The translations under genes were made by a program, and so were the position numbers. Shown piece after piece: positions 24,688-34,339 of a DNA stretch of 64,000 nt. Numbering within the stretch: position 1 is the stretch's first letter; every line of letters starts with the position of its first letter. The notes beneath the pieces are model-generated. The model was not told the DNA's origin and searched no databases. It worked only from the letters and a program-made list of their open reading frames with translations. Source of the stretch: Bacteroidales bacterium (GTDB lineage: Bacteria > Bacteroidota > Bacteroidia > Bacteroidales > Bacteroidaceae); assembly GCA_004556745.1 (NCBI GenBank), contig SFFY01000002.1, forward strand, positions 28,230 through 92,229, written 5' to 3'.

Positions 24688-25959
24688 ATGCTCTACTACT
24701 TTTTTCGCTTTCTCGAACAGTTCGGCGTGCCCGGCTCCGGGCTTTGGAGTTACATCTCCTTCCGCTCGCTGCTGGCACTGATTCTTGCGCTCGTGATTTC
24801 CGCGTGGTTCGGCGAGTATTTCATCAAATGGATGAAGCGGCACAACATCAGCGAGGTGCAGCGCGATGCCAGCATCGACCCCTTCGGCGTGCAGAAAATC
24901 AATGTGCCCTCCATGGGCGGCATCATTATCATCGTGGCAATCCTCGTGCCCTGCCTGCTGCTCGGCCGCCTGCGCAATATTTATATGATATTGATGCTCG
25001 TGACAACCGTGTGGCTCGGGCTGCTCGGCTTCCTCGACGACTATATCAAAAATTATAAGAAGAACAAGGACGGACTGCCCGGCCGCTACAAAATAGTGGG
25101 GCAGGTGCTGCTTGGCCTCTTCGTGGGGCTGACGCTGTATCTCAGTCCCGACGCCACCATTCGCGAGAACATTGAGATGCGCACAGAGAGCGGCGTGACC
25201 GCCGTGGTGCATAAGAGCGAAGCGGTGAAATCAACGAAAACGACCATTCCGTTTGTCAAAAACAACAACTTAGACTACTCCGAGTTGTTCTCTTTCCTCG
25301 GCGAGCATAAGACGAAGGCGGGCTGGATATTCTTTGTATTCGTCACGATCTTTGTCATCACGGCCGTGTCGAACGGCGCGAACCTCAACGACGGCATGGA
25401 CGGCATGGCGGCAGGCAACTCGGCCATTATCTGTATCGCGCTCGGCATACTTGCCTACGTGTCGAGCCACATTGAGTTTGCCGGCTACCTTAATATAATG
25501 TACGTGCCCGGCTCGCAGGAACTCGTTATTTTCATTTGCGCCATGGTGGGTGCGCTCATCGGTTTCCTGTGGTACAACGCCTTTCCCGCGCAAATCTTTA
25601 TGGGCGACACGGGTTCTCTGACCATCGGCGGCATCATCGCCGTGCTGGCCATCATCATACACAAGGAACTGCTTATCCCCATTCTCTGCGGCATTTTCCT
25701 CGTGGAAAGCCTGAGCGTGATACTGCAAGTGGAATATTTCAAGTTTTGGAAAAAGAAAGGCGAGAAGCGCCGCATCTTCAAGCGCACGCCCATTCACGAC
25801 AACTTCCGCGTGCTGCCCGCGCAGCTTGACCCCGAGTGCCGCTATGTGTTCGGCAAATGGCCGCACGGCGCGTGGCACGAATCTAAAATCACCATCCGCT
25901 TCTGGATTACCACCATCCTCTTGGCGGCATTGACCATTATAACATTGAAGATAAGATAA
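24688..25959 (+). CDS. mraY: Phospho-MurNAc-pentapeptide transferase, 423 aa
   Basis: A polytopic membrane enzyme with all family motifs: SMGGIIII, the Mg-binding GLLGFLDDYIK, NGANLNDGMDGMAAG, and FPAQIFMGDTGSLTIGG, plus the HHH-type region replaced by TPIHDNF. It makes lipid I from UDP-MurNAc-pentapeptide and undecaprenyl phosphate. The length above 400 with an insert (about residues 155-200) is typical of Bacteroidetes. The start at MLYYFFRFLEQFG is preferred over the ATG at 24667, which lies inside the palindrome. murD follows 12 bases later. Confidence 0.96.
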   Translation: MLYYFFRFLEQFGVPGSGLWSYISFRSLLALILALVISAWFGEYFIKWMKRHNISEVQRDASIDPFGVQKINVPSMGGIIIIVAILVPCLLLGRLRNIYMILMLVTTVWLGLLGFLDDYIKNYKKNKDGLPGRYKIVGQVLLGLFVGLTLYLSPDATIRENIEMRTESGVTAVVHKSEAVKSTKTTIPFVKNNNLDYSELFSFLGEHKTKAGWIFFVFVTIFVITAVSNGANLNDGMDGMAAGNSAIICIALGILAYVSSHIEFAGYLNIMYVPGSQELVIFICAMVGALIGFLWYNAFPAQIFMGDTGSLTIGGIIAVLAIIIHKELLIPILCGIFLVESLSVILQVEYFKFWKKKGEKRRIFKRTPIHDNFRVLPAQLDPECRYVFGKWPHGAWHESKITIRFWITTILLAALTIITLKIR

Positions 25960-25971
25960 AACACTTTCATT

Positions 25972-27318
25972 ATGCGACTTGTAGCACTTGGAGCAGGCGA
26001 GAGCGGCGTGGGCGCAGCCGTACTCGCAAAGAAAGAAGGCTATGACGTTTTTGTGTCGGACGCAGGAACGATTAGCGAAAAATACCGCACCCTCCTTACG
26101 CAGCACAATATTCCCTTTGAAGACGGCGGGCACACCGAGAGCCTCGTGCTCAACGCCGATGAAATCGTGAAAAGTCCCGGCATTCCCGAAGACGCGCCCA
26201 TGGTAAAGGCGGTGCGTGAGAAGGGTATTCCCGTTATTTCGGAAATAGAATTTGCCGCACGCTATACCGACGCGAAAATGATTTGCATCACCGGCAGCAA
26301 CGGCAAGACCACCACCACTTCGTGGATATTCCATATCATGAAGAAGGCAGGCATCGACGTGGGGCTTGCCGGCAACATCGGCCGCAGCCTTGCCCTGCAA
26401 GTGGCAGAAGACCCGCACGCCTGCTATGTCATAGAACTTTCGTCGTTCCAGTTGGACGATATGTTCGACTTCCGCGCCGACATCGCCGTGCTGCTCAACA
26501 TTACGCCCGACCACCTCGACCGCTACAACTTTGAGTTGCAAAACTACGTGGACTCCAAAATGCGCATCACGCGCAACCAGCGGCCGAGCGACAGCTTTAT
26601 TTATTGGCAAAACGACGACCACGTGCCCGAAGAACTGCATCGCCACCCGATAGGCGGCACGCCGTTGCCGTTCAGCGATGCGCCGGAGGACGGCAGCAAA
26701 GGTTTTATTCAGGACGGCGTTATGCGGCTTTCAGGCCCTGCGGAGTTTGAAATGCCTGTTGCCGACATCTCGCTCATCGGCCGCCACAATCTGCGCAACG
26801 CAATGGCGGCGGCAATGGCTTGCCTCGCAGCGGGTGTGCCTGCAAGCATCGTGCGCGAAGGTTTGGCAGACTTCCCCGGCGTGCCCCACCGCCTTGAAAA
26901 GGTGTGCACCGTGGGCGGCGCATTCTTCATCAACGACTCCAAAGCCACCAACGTAGATGCCTGCCGCGTGGCCCTCGAAGCCGTTGCCGCGCCCGTTATC
27001 CTGATTCTCGGCGGCAAGGACAAGGGCAACGACTACTCCGCCATTATGGATTTGGTGAAAGAAAAATGCAAGGCCCTCGTGTTCCTCGGAGCAGACAATA
27101 GCAAGCTGCAAGCTGTGTTCAAGGACTGCGGACTGCCCATCTGCGACACTGACAGCATCAGCCGCTGCGTCTTTGCCTGCTGCGCCCTTTCCCATCCTGG
27201 CGACACCGTGCTGCTGAGTCCCTGCTGCGCAAGCTTCGACCTGTTCAACGGTATGGCTGAACGCGGCAACCTGTTCAAGGAATGGGCGCACCGCATGAAG
27301 CAAATAGTTGATGCCTGA
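25972..27318 (+). CDS. murD: UDP-MurNAc-L-alanine:D-glutamate ligase, 448 aa
   Basis: A Rossmann N-terminal domain (RLVALGAGESGVGAA) is followed by the ATP motif ITGSNGKTTTTSW, the central-domain NITPDHLDRY and the C-terminal SKATNVDACRVAL. It adds D-Glu to UDP-MurNAc-L-Ala in the cytoplasm. Family length is normal. It sits between mraY (12-base gap) and ftsW (48-base gap containing an alternating AT tract). Confidence 0.96.
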   Translation: MRLVALGAGESGVGAAVLAKKEGYDVFVSDAGTISEKYRTLLTQHNIPFEDGGHTESLVLNADEIVKSPGIPEDAPMVKAVREKGIPVISEIEFAARYTDAKMICITGSNGKTTTTSWIFHIMKKAGIDVGLAGNIGRSLALQVAEDPHACYVIELSSFQLDDMFDFRADIAVLLNITPDHLDRYNFELQNYVDSKMRITRNQRPSDSFIYWQNDDHVPEELHRHPIGGTPLPFSDAPEDGSKGFIQDGVMRLSGPAEFEMPVADISLIGRHNLRNAMAAAMACLAAGVPASIVREGLADFPGVPHRLEKVCTVGGAFFINDSKATNVDACRVALEAVAAPVILILGGKDKGNDYSAIMDLVKEKCKALVFLGADNSKLQAVFKDCGLPICDTDSISRCVFACCALSHPGDTVLLSPCCASFDLFNGMAERGNLFKEWAHRMKQIVDA

Positions 27319-27366
27319 CCATACAATATATATATACTATAAACCCATTCAAGCTTTTGCACCGCT

Positions 27367-28572
27367 ATGCAGAAACTTACATCGATATTCCAAGGCGACC
27401 GCGTCATTTGGATTATTTATTTCTTCCTCTGCCTTATTTCCCTGATAGAGGTATTCAGCGCCGGCAGCACGCTGGCCTACAAGTCGGGCACGTTTTGGGC
27501 GCCGCTGGTGAAGCAGGCGGCGTTTCTTGCCGGAGGCACTGTGGTGGCGCTCGCCATTCACGCCGTGCCTTGCCGCCACTTCCGCCCCTTGCCGCTGCTG
27601 CTCTATCCAGTCTCGCTGCTCTTATTGGTCATCACGCTTTTCGGCGGCAAGACCAACGATGCCGCGCGCTGGATTGACCTCGGCATTGTGCAGTTTCAGC
27701 CTTCCGAAATCGCCAAAGGCACGCTCATCATCACCGTTGCGCTTATCCTCTCCGTGCAGCAAACAGAAAAAGGCACCGACCCGAAAGCCTTTAAGGTAAT
27801 CCTTATCCTTGCCGGCCTGGTTTGCGGGTTGATTTTGCCCGAAAACTTCTCCACCGCCGCGCTGCTCTTCGGCGTTGTGGTGCTGATGATGTTTATCGGC
27901 CGCGTACCGTACAAACAGCTCGGCAAACTCTTCGGCTCGCTGGCGCTGGTAGTGGGACTGGTGGTTGCCGTCGTTGCCGTAACGCCCGACGACAGCCCGC
28001 TGTACAAACTGCCCGGAATGGGACGCATGCTCACTTGGAAAAACCGCATTGTGCGCCACGGCGCGGACGAAAGGCCCGCACCCAAAGACTACGACATTGA
28101 CAAAGACGGGCAAATAGCCCACGCCAACATAGCCATCGTGTCGAGCAACGGCATCGGCAAAATGCCCGGCAACTCCGTGGAGCGCGACTTCCTCAGCCAG
28201 GCCTACTCCGACTTTATCTTTGCCATCATCATCGAGGAAATGGGGCTTTGGGGCGCGTTCATTGTCATGGCGCTGTATTTAATATTATTGTTTCGAGCGA
28301 GCATCATTGCCGGGCGGTGCGAGCGCAACTTCCCCGCCTTTCTTGTGATGGGGCTTGCGTTGCTCCTCGTTTCGCAAGCCTTCCTCAACATGCTTGTAGC
28401 CGTCGGCCTCTTCCCCGTCACGGGCCAGCCTTTGCCGCTCATTAGTCGCGGTGGTACGTCCACTCTCATCACCTGCGCCTATTTCGGCATGATGCTTAGC
28501 GTCAGCCGCTATTCGCGCCAGAGCGAGCAGCCCGTCGACCCCGCGCAAGTCAATACGGCAATCAGCGCGTAA
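27367..28572 (+). CDS. ftsW: Septal peptidoglycan glycosyltransferase (SEDS family), 401 aa
   Basis: A SEDS protein with about ten membrane segments. Motifs include KTNDAARWIDLG, FQPSEIAKG, the large extracytoplasmic loop with YSDFIFAIIIEE, and the C-terminal LPLISRGGTSTL. It polymerises lipid II at the septum with FtsI. In Bacteroidetes, murG normally follows ftsW; here murG is on the other strand at 57.4 kb and ftsW is the last gene of this half. No terminator is obvious after it. Confidence 0.94.
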   Translation: MQKLTSIFQGDRVIWIIYFFLCLISLIEVFSAGSTLAYKSGTFWAPLVKQAAFLAGGTVVALAIHAVPCRHFRPLPLLLYPVSLLLLVITLFGGKTNDAARWIDLGIVQFQPSEIAKGTLIITVALILSVQQTEKGTDPKAFKVILILAGLVCGLILPENFSTAALLFGVVVLMMFIGRVPYKQLGKLFGSLALVVGLVVAVVAVTPDDSPLYKLPGMGRMLTWKNRIVRHGADERPAPKDYDIDKDGQIAHANIAIVSSNGIGKMPGNSVERDFLSQAYSDFIFAIIIEEMGLWGAFIVMALYLILLFRASIIAGRCERNFPAFLVMGLALLLVSQAFLNMLVAVGLFPVTGQPLPLISRGGTSTLITCAYFGMMLSVSRYSRQSEQPVDPAQVNTAISA

Positions 28573-28602
28573 AGAAACATAGGGAGATATTGCGGCTCAA
28601 AC

Positions 28603-28818
28603 TCAATAAATCAGCCCTAAAAGCCAAATAGGCAGTTTCTTGCCAATGGGGAACTCTATGTTATCGGCGAGGATATAGGAATCGGGTAGATCGGCAATCT
28701 GTGCAAACGATTTGCTTTCGCCGCCTACTTCAAAAGTCATGCGTCCGTCTACACGGAAATCGTCGGCAGTCTTCCTGAATTCTGAAGAACGCTTATCGTA
28801 ATAACCAAAATTTGACAT
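28603..28818 (-). CDS. Small hypothetical protein, 71 aa
   Basis: Not recognised. The sequence MSNFGYYDKRSSEFRKTADD continues with a soluble, charged middle and ends with a hydrophobic KKLPIWLLGLIY. It is convergent with ftsW (30-base gap) and stands alone. It lies exactly at the inferred inversion endpoint behind ftsW, so it could be an orphan gene or the remnant of a larger one. No promoter was identified. Translation is uncertain. Confidence 0.4.
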   Translation of the reverse strand: MSNFGYYDKRSSEFRKTADDFRVDGRMTFEVGGESKSFAQIADLPDSYILADNIEFPIGKKLPIWLLGLIY

Positions 28819-29135
28819 AAAAAGGTTACCGCGATAAGCGATTTTGTGCGATTTTCGCTTACTGCTCTAAGCGATTTACTGCTTTCTCTATACGTAAATT
28901 TTTCCCCAAAAAACTATTCATACCCTTCATTTTGCTTTTAAGTGCTTGATACGTCGGCGTTTGCGTATGAATGGTTTGTTTTCTAAACCTTTCAGCAACC
29001 TTTCATTAGTAGTTGCAGGCGGCCTAAGGGCGTTTCGTCTTTGCTTTTTGCTAATTCATCGTCAAAATTCGCGTGTTGGGACATAGATACTGGGTTTAGA
29101 TAGGATATTATTATATAAGCAAAGGAACTTTTTAA
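28819..29135. other. Gene-free spacer
   Basis: It contains several close GCGATTT/AAGCGA words (about 28828-28885) and an AT-rich stretch. No gene or clear secondary structure stands out, except the promoter of the next gene at its right end. Confidence 0.5.
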
Positions 29136-29143
29136 TAACTTTG
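29136..29143 (+). promoter_or_regulatory. -7 element that fixes the start of the next gene
   Basis: TAACTTTG matches TAnnTTTG. An in-frame ATG at 29148 lies only 4 bases after it, at or before the expected transcription start. The true start must therefore be the ATG at 29226, which begins a signal peptide. The leader would be about 75 bases. Confidence 0.65.
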
Positions 29144-29225
29144 CCGTATGAAGAGGCGCGTGTGCCGCGCTAATTCATTTGTTACCTTAATTGTACCTAT
29201 TATTAACCTTAATCTATTTAAATCT

Positions 29226-31439
29226 ATGAGAAAGTCTACCTACTTATTCTCAATGCTCGCCGTTGCGCTGCTCTCTGTCTGCACAGCTACGGCACGCACG
29301 TCTGAAGACACGGCGCCGGCCGCCGTGCTCGAGCGCGCCAACCAGGCCGAGGAGGTGCTCAACCTGCGCGGCGTGGGTTACCCCACCACCGAAAGCGCGA
29401 CTTACACAGCCTTTGCCGCCGCAATTGCCGAGGCACGCGCCTATGAAAATGCTACAACGGACTACGTGGCCGCTCTCGAAACTGCCGAGACGGCTTACAA
29501 GAGTGCCACCGAGGGTATCCAGATGCCTGAGGCCGGCAAGTACTACAACCTCGTCATGATGACGCAAACAGGTGCGCAGTGGCTGCTTTCGCCTTCTGCC
29601 GATGACGTATCGCTTGTCGCTTTCAATGGCGTACCCTCTGCCGCCACGGCCTTTGAATGTCGCGCCAACGCCGACGGCACTTATTCTTTCCTCTCGCCCC
29701 AGAGCAAGTGGTTCCGCAATCACTCTAAGTATGCCGGCGTAAGCTGGCTTTCGGGAAGTTCCGTAACTGGCCTTGACGACACTTACAACGAGCAATACTG
29801 CAACATCACCGTTGCCCGCATGGGTAAGGACGACAAGACGGAAGCAGAACTCGACGAACTGTTTGGCTACATGACGCTTTTCAGCTGCAGAGGCTATGAC
29901 TCGGGCAAGAGCAGCTATGCCAGCGGCTACACCGTTATCAAAACCGATGGCTCTGACTACGACGGTGCAGCCAATCTCTACTATAATGCCAGCCACACCG
30001 TTGCCGTTCGCTTTGTTGAAGTTGCACCCGAAGACCTGGAGGGAACAGCGAAGAACACGTTTGTCTATACCGAGGTTTCGCCTGCCAATAACAGTGAAGT
30101 CGAGACGCTCTCCAAAATCCGCCTTACCTATCCCGTTTGCAGCGAATCCATCGAATACGAGCAGGCTATCGATGTCGTCAATACCGCTACCAGCGAAAAG
30201 GTTACTCAAGGTAAGCTTTATTGGGAGGACTACGGCAATTCAACGGTTGTCACCTTTACGCTTGATGCACCCGTCACCGCAGCCGGCACATATAGCATCA
30301 CCATTCCCGAGGGCTATATCTATGACGACAAAATCGTGTGGAACGATGATGATACCGTTGATGACTCCGCCGCTACCTACAACCCCGAGTTTACGCTCAC
30401 CTACACCGTTTCGGGCACGGCTACGCCGAAAAACACGTTCACCTATCTCTCCGTCAGCCCCGAGAACAACAGCGAGGTGGAATCGCTTTCCAAGATAAAC
30501 CTCACCTATTCGGCTTGCAGCGAATCCATAGAATATTATGAGCCGATTGCCGTAATCAACACCGCCACCAGCGAGAAGGTGACCGATGCCTATCTCTATT
30601 GGGAAGACTATTATGGCGGCTCGCCGGTTGTGACGCTCACGCTCGACGCGGAGATTGTCACTCCGGGCACGTATAGCATCACCGTTCCCGAAGGCTATAT
30701 CTATGACAACAATATCATTTGGGACGGCAGCGACTACGACGATACCGCCGCCACCTACAACCCCGAGTTTACGCTCACCTACACCGTGACCGGTCCGGCA
30801 GTGCCGCCCGTTGCCTCGCTTTCGGAATTGAGCAACACGATGGCCTATACCATTAAGAACGCCAACGGCTTTGGTACGATTTATTACGATGAGGCTCATT
30901 CCGGCATGATGTGGCTCGGCGCGTCCAGCAACTCCAATTTCAGCCGCGACGTCGACCTCACGAGCAAGAACGCCAACTGGTTGGTCATCTTGTTCAACGA
31001 GCAGTATTATCTCTACAACGTAGGTGCCGCACAGTTTGTCAAGGTCAATGCCTTCGCCGGTTCCGTGAATACCTCCTTGCAGGATGAGGCCATTGCCATT
31101 ACTGTTCAAGAGCTTGGCGACAACAAGTTTGCCTTCTCTACCACTGGCGGCGAAAAGGACTGGATGTGCGCCTCTCCGCAGATTTCTGACAAACCTGTTT
31201 GCCAATGGACGGTCGACGACGGCGGTTGCGCTTGGCGTCTTACGCCTAATGCCGAGCTCGACGTAACGGCAGAGAGTGCAGCAGCTATTGAGAAAATTGC
31301 CAAAGCAACCGGCATCCGCAGCATTACAAACGATGCCCGGACTGATGTTGAGGCATTCACGCTCGATGGCCGCAAGGTGGCAGGCAAGTTGCAGCGCGGT
31401 CTGTATATCGTGAATGGTAAGAAGGTTTTTGTGAAATAA
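29226..31439 (+). CDS. Secreted T9SS cargo protein with a duplicated ~125-residue domain, 737 aa
   Basis: The signal peptide is MRKSTYLFSMLAVALLSVCT followed by ATAR. The middle holds two near-identical modules (about residues 277-400 and 402-525), each starting KNTF(V/T)Y and ending NPEFTLTYTV with EGYIYD inside. They are probably Ig-like or SWM-type beta domains. An N-terminal FIVAR-like helical stretch (about 30-95) and a C-terminal lectin-like region (about 530-650) surround them. The end, RGLYIVNGKKVFVK, is a short T9SS-type C-terminal signal common in Bacteroidales. Function is unknown; surface binding is plausible. It is monocistronic, with its own promoter and terminator. Confidence 0.82.
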   Translation: MRKSTYLFSMLAVALLSVCTATARTSEDTAPAAVLERANQAEEVLNLRGVGYPTTESATYTAFAAAIAEARAYENATTDYVAALETAETAYKSATEGIQMPEAGKYYNLVMMTQTGAQWLLSPSADDVSLVAFNGVPSAATAFECRANADGTYSFLSPQSKWFRNHSKYAGVSWLSGSSVTGLDDTYNEQYCNITVARMGKDDKTEAELDELFGYMTLFSCRGYDSGKSSYASGYTVIKTDGSDYDGAANLYYNASHTVAVRFVEVAPEDLEGTAKNTFVYTEVSPANNSEVETLSKIRLTYPVCSESIEYEQAIDVVNTATSEKVTQGKLYWEDYGNSTVVTFTLDAPVTAAGTYSITIPEGYIYDDKIVWNDDDTVDDSAATYNPEFTLTYTVSGTATPKNTFTYLSVSPENNSEVESLSKINLTYSACSESIEYYEPIAVINTATSEKVTDAYLYWEDYYGGSPVVTLTLDAEIVTPGTYSITVPEGYIYDNNIIWDGSDYDDTAATYNPEFTLTYTVTGPAVPPVASLSELSNTMAYTIKNANGFGTIYYDEAHSGMMWLGASSNSNFSRDVDLTSKNANWLVILFNEQYYLYNVGAAQFVKVNAFAGSVNTSLQDEAIAITVQELGDNKFAFSTTGGEKDWMCASPQISDKPVCQWTVDDGGCAWRLTPNAELDVTAESAAAIEKIAKATGIRSITNDARTDVEAFTLDGRKVAGKLQRGLYIVNGKKVFVK

Positions 31440-31461
31440 GCCTTACGAGATATTGATAAAT

Positions 31462-31500
31462 AAAACGGGTGTGCCTGATTGAAGGCACACCCGTTTTTGT
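31462..31500 (+). terminator. Intrinsic terminator after the secreted protein gene
   Basis: AAAACGGGTGTGCCT (31462-31476) pairs with AGGCACACCCGTTTT (31483-31497) and runs into T residues. Confidence 0.9.
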
Positions 31501-31537
31501 TTGGGGATAAGAAGGGGCTTGTCGAATTTTAGCGGTT

Positions 31538-32005
31538 TCAAGCCGGTTGCCAAAACCGCCTTGTGATGTCTTCAAACGTACCGTCCGCGCTTTGGCGATA
31601 CAGGCGCTGGTTGGTCGTGGGCGACTTGAGCGGTCCCTGTTCGGCGCGATACGGACCGAGCTTCACGTAGTTGAACGCAGCGCGGTCGGCAGGCCACTCA
31701 TCGCGGCCGGAGTACCAGCCGGTCTTGAGCCTGTCGCCGTACTTCCGCTTCACGGCCCGCGCCAACCGCCCGACGGCAGCGGGGTCGTTGTCGCCGCCCA
31801 TCAATCCCACGCAGGTCACCTCGCCTTCCACATCGTCGAGCAGGGCAAAGAGGCGTTCCTCCGTCAGCTCCTCGCCGATGTCGTCTTTGAGATACGCGCT
31901 GTGGCAACCCGGGCAGCCGTTAGGGCAAAGCGAGAGGTTGATGGCCAGCGTCACCTCGTCGGGAAACTCCTGGAAGACAATATCGTAGTTGACGTATTTA
32001 AGCAT
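31538..32005 (-). CDS. nrdG: Anaerobic ribonucleotide reductase activating protein, 155 aa
   Basis: A short radical-SAM activase: the iron-sulfur motif C-x3-C-x2-C is in LCPNGCPGCHS, followed by glycine motif GLMGGDNDP. The length of about 155 is normal for NrdG. It uses SAM to make the glycyl radical on NrdD. Its start overlaps the nrdD stop by 8 bases, so the two are translationally coupled. Low-oxygen dNTP synthesis fits an anaerobic gut or oral Bacteroidales. Confidence 0.92.
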   Translation of the reverse strand: MLKYVNYDIVFQEFPDEVTLAINLSLCPNGCPGCHSAYLKDDIGEELTEERLFALLDDVEGEVTCVGLMGGDNDPAAVGRLARAVKRKYGDRLKTGWYSGRDEWPADRAAFNYVKLGPYRAEQGPLKSPTTNQRLYRQSADGTFEDITRRFWQPA

Positions 32006-34100
32006 CTTGCTTCACTTTCGCATAGAAACGGCGGGCGGCTTCCTTCTGACGGTCGAGCGAGAAGTTGGACACGCGCTTGAGGTAGCCGATGATGCGCGTC
32101 ATGTAATCCACATTCTTGCTGTGGCAGTGGGGACACTCCTTGAGGTAACGCTTGTCGATGTGCCCGCAGTCGTTGCAGAGCGTGTTGGGAATGTTGAAGG
32201 TGAAGTAGTTGCAGCCTTCCTTTGCTGCTACGCGCAGCAGCTGGCGATACTGCGGCGCGGAAAGATGCTCTTCGAGGTTGGCATGGAGTGCGCTGCCGCC
32301 CGTGAGGTGCTCGATGTACTTGCGGCCGTGCAGGCGGAACTTCTCGATGATGTCGGTGTTGGGGTCTTCTACCACGTAGAAATAGCTGTTGTAGCAGTCG
32401 CGCGGCACGAAATATCCGTCTTCGCGGTCCCAGCGGGCGTGCTTCACGCCCACGTTCTCTGCCGGTATCATCTCGCAGTTGAAGAGCAAGTCCTTCGTGC
32501 GATATTTCTTGTTGAATTTTTCCACTACGCCGAGCACCGACGATACGAACGAGGCGTATTCCTCATTATCGGAAATCGTCATGCCGAGGCTTTCGGCAGC
32601 CTCCACCATGCCGTTCACACCCACGGTGAGGTATTGGCGGCGAATGTTGATGTAGCCTGCGTCGAAGAGCGGCAGCATGCCCTTGTCCATCAAGTCTTTG
32701 AGGTTATCGTTGTAGGCCATCTGCACCTTGTGCACGAGGTCAACTATGTCTTCGAGGTACTCGATGTAAGGCTTGCCCTCGCGCGTGGCCTGCTGGATGC
32801 AGCGGTTGAGGTTCACCGTGAGCACAGACTTCGAGCCGGTGCTCACACCGCCCGCGCCAAGCGTGTAGCTGAAGCCGTTGTCCTGAATCTCGTTGCGCAG
32901 GCGGCAGCACGATGCCAGCGAGTCAGCATTGTCGCTCATGTAGGTGAAGAAAGAGTGGCCGGCGGCATACATCTCGGCAGTGAAGTCGCCGTATTCCTTG
33001 TCAATCACGTCGCCGTCCTTCGTGAGCAGCGCCATGGTCTCCACGGGGAACGTGAGCACAGCCTTTGTGCGCTCCTCGTTGAACCAGCGCATGAAGCGTT
33101 TCTGCAGCCAGCTAACGGCGGGCCAAGAGGGCTGCGAGCCGTCGGGGAAGTAGAAGTTGCCGAAGATGCTCTCGAAATAGTTTTTATCGTAATAGCTGAT
33201 GTTCCAGAACACAGACTGGAAGTTTCTCGCGCCCGTGGGCTGGTTGATGGAGTAGACAATCTGCTCGAAGCTGTCGGTGATGACCTTGTCGATGGTGCGG
33301 GCGCGGAGCGAGAGGTCGGCCTGGTCGCCGGCACGCTTGTAGTAGTCCGCGCCATATTCCTTTTCGAGGAAGTGGCTCATATACATCAGGAACTCCGGCG
33401 TGGCGCACGCGCCCGACAGCATGCTCGACACGATGAACACCATGTTCACAAAGCCGCCGCAGAACGATTTGAGGTTCGAGGGCGCGGTGGAATTGCCGCC
33501 GATGCTCTTCGTGCCGCCGAGCAGCCAGGGGTACATGGTGATCGAGGCGCAGTAGTTGGCGAGGCTCGTTTCGTCGTTCTTATATATATAATGGTTCTTT
33601 AGCAGATAGATGTAGCGGTCTGCTGTTTCCTTGCCGTAGAGTGCCTTGATTTTGTCGCAGAGCAGGCGGCGGTTCAGGCGGATAAAGCCCTGCTTGGGCA
33701 GTTCGCCGATGAGCGTGGCGATGTTCTTGTTCTCCACGTTGGCGTTTGCGTCGTACTTAGAGCCGGTGGCGGGGTTGGCCGAGTTGCAGTAGTTGATGAG
33801 GAAGCGGAGTTTGTCGGCCGTTTCGCGGTCGTCCTCGTGGCGCTTGCGGTAGAGCATGAACGCTTTTGCGGCCTTGAAATGGCGTTCGGTCATCAGCGCC
33901 ACCTCCACCTGGTTCTGTATGTCCTCCACGCTCATGCCGTTGCAGAAGCGCAGGTGGTCGGTGATGGCCTTCAGCTGCTCCGCGTTGAGCGGGTCGCCAG
34001 TCGAGGCAAAGGTTTTGAGAATAGCGCTTTTGATTTTGTCGAGCGAGAAAGGCTCGGTTGTGCCGTCGCGCTTGGTGATGATAAAGGAGTCGTAACTCAT
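31998..34100 (-). CDS. nrdD: Anaerobic ribonucleoside-triphosphate reductase, 700 aa
   Basis: An N-terminal ATP-cone (about 1-90, ITKRDGTTEPFSLDKI) senses dATP/ATP. The catalytic domain follows, with the C-terminal zinc site (CNDCG and CPHCHS) and the glycyl-radical motif RIIGYLKR with Gly672. It reduces ribonucleoside triphosphates anaerobically. The start MSYDSFIITKRDGTTEP is chosen because it begins the ATP-cone; an ATG at 34268 adds 56 residues with no family match. It is coupled to nrdG downstream. Confidence 0.95.
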   Translation of the reverse strand: MSYDSFIITKRDGTTEPFSLDKIKSAILKTFASTGDPLNAEQLKAITDHLRFCNGMSVEDIQNQVEVALMTERHFKAAKAFMLYRKRHEDDRETADKLRFLINYCNSANPATGSKYDANANVENKNIATLIGELPKQGFIRLNRRLLCDKIKALYGKETADRYIYLLKNHYIYKNDETSLANYCASITMYPWLLGGTKSIGGNSTAPSNLKSFCGGFVNMVFIVSSMLSGACATPEFLMYMSHFLEKEYGADYYKRAGDQADLSLRARTIDKVITDSFEQIVYSINQPTGARNFQSVFWNISYYDKNYFESIFGNFYFPDGSQPSWPAVSWLQKRFMRWFNEERTKAVLTFPVETMALLTKDGDVIDKEYGDFTAEMYAAGHSFFTYMSDNADSLASCCRLRNEIQDNGFSYTLGAGGVSTGSKSVLTVNLNRCIQQATREGKPYIEYLEDIVDLVHKVQMAYNDNLKDLMDKGMLPLFDAGYINIRRQYLTVGVNGMVEAAESLGMTISDNEEYASFVSSVLGVVEKFNKKYRTKDLLFNCEMIPAENVGVKHARWDREDGYFVPRDCYNSYFYVVEDPNTDIIEKFRLHGRKYIEHLTGGSALHANLEEHLSAPQYRQLLRVAAKEGCNYFTFNIPNTLCNDCGHIDKRYLKECPHCHSKNVDYMTRIIGYLKRVSNFSLDRQKEAARRFYAKVKQDA

Positions 34101-34339
34101 AGGGCTTGATAAAGGGCTGTTTCCCTGCGGAAAAGGCGAAAGTCCTGTCCGAAAGGAAAGTGTTTGGAATAAATATTTTGTAAAACTATAATGCGAAAAG
34201 AAGTTTGCATATTTCCCAAAACGGAAAACTTTTGCTTCATCACAAAATCGCAAACAACTAAAAATCAAGCACGAAAGGTTTCAAAATGGAAAACTTTTCT
34301 TTCTGCTTGTCCTTTTTGCTTGGCAAAGGTAAGGCAAAT

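Noticed and set aside
31989..33602. 537-codon plus-strand open frame opposite nrdD
   Set aside because: Shadow of nrdD, with no recognisable domain.
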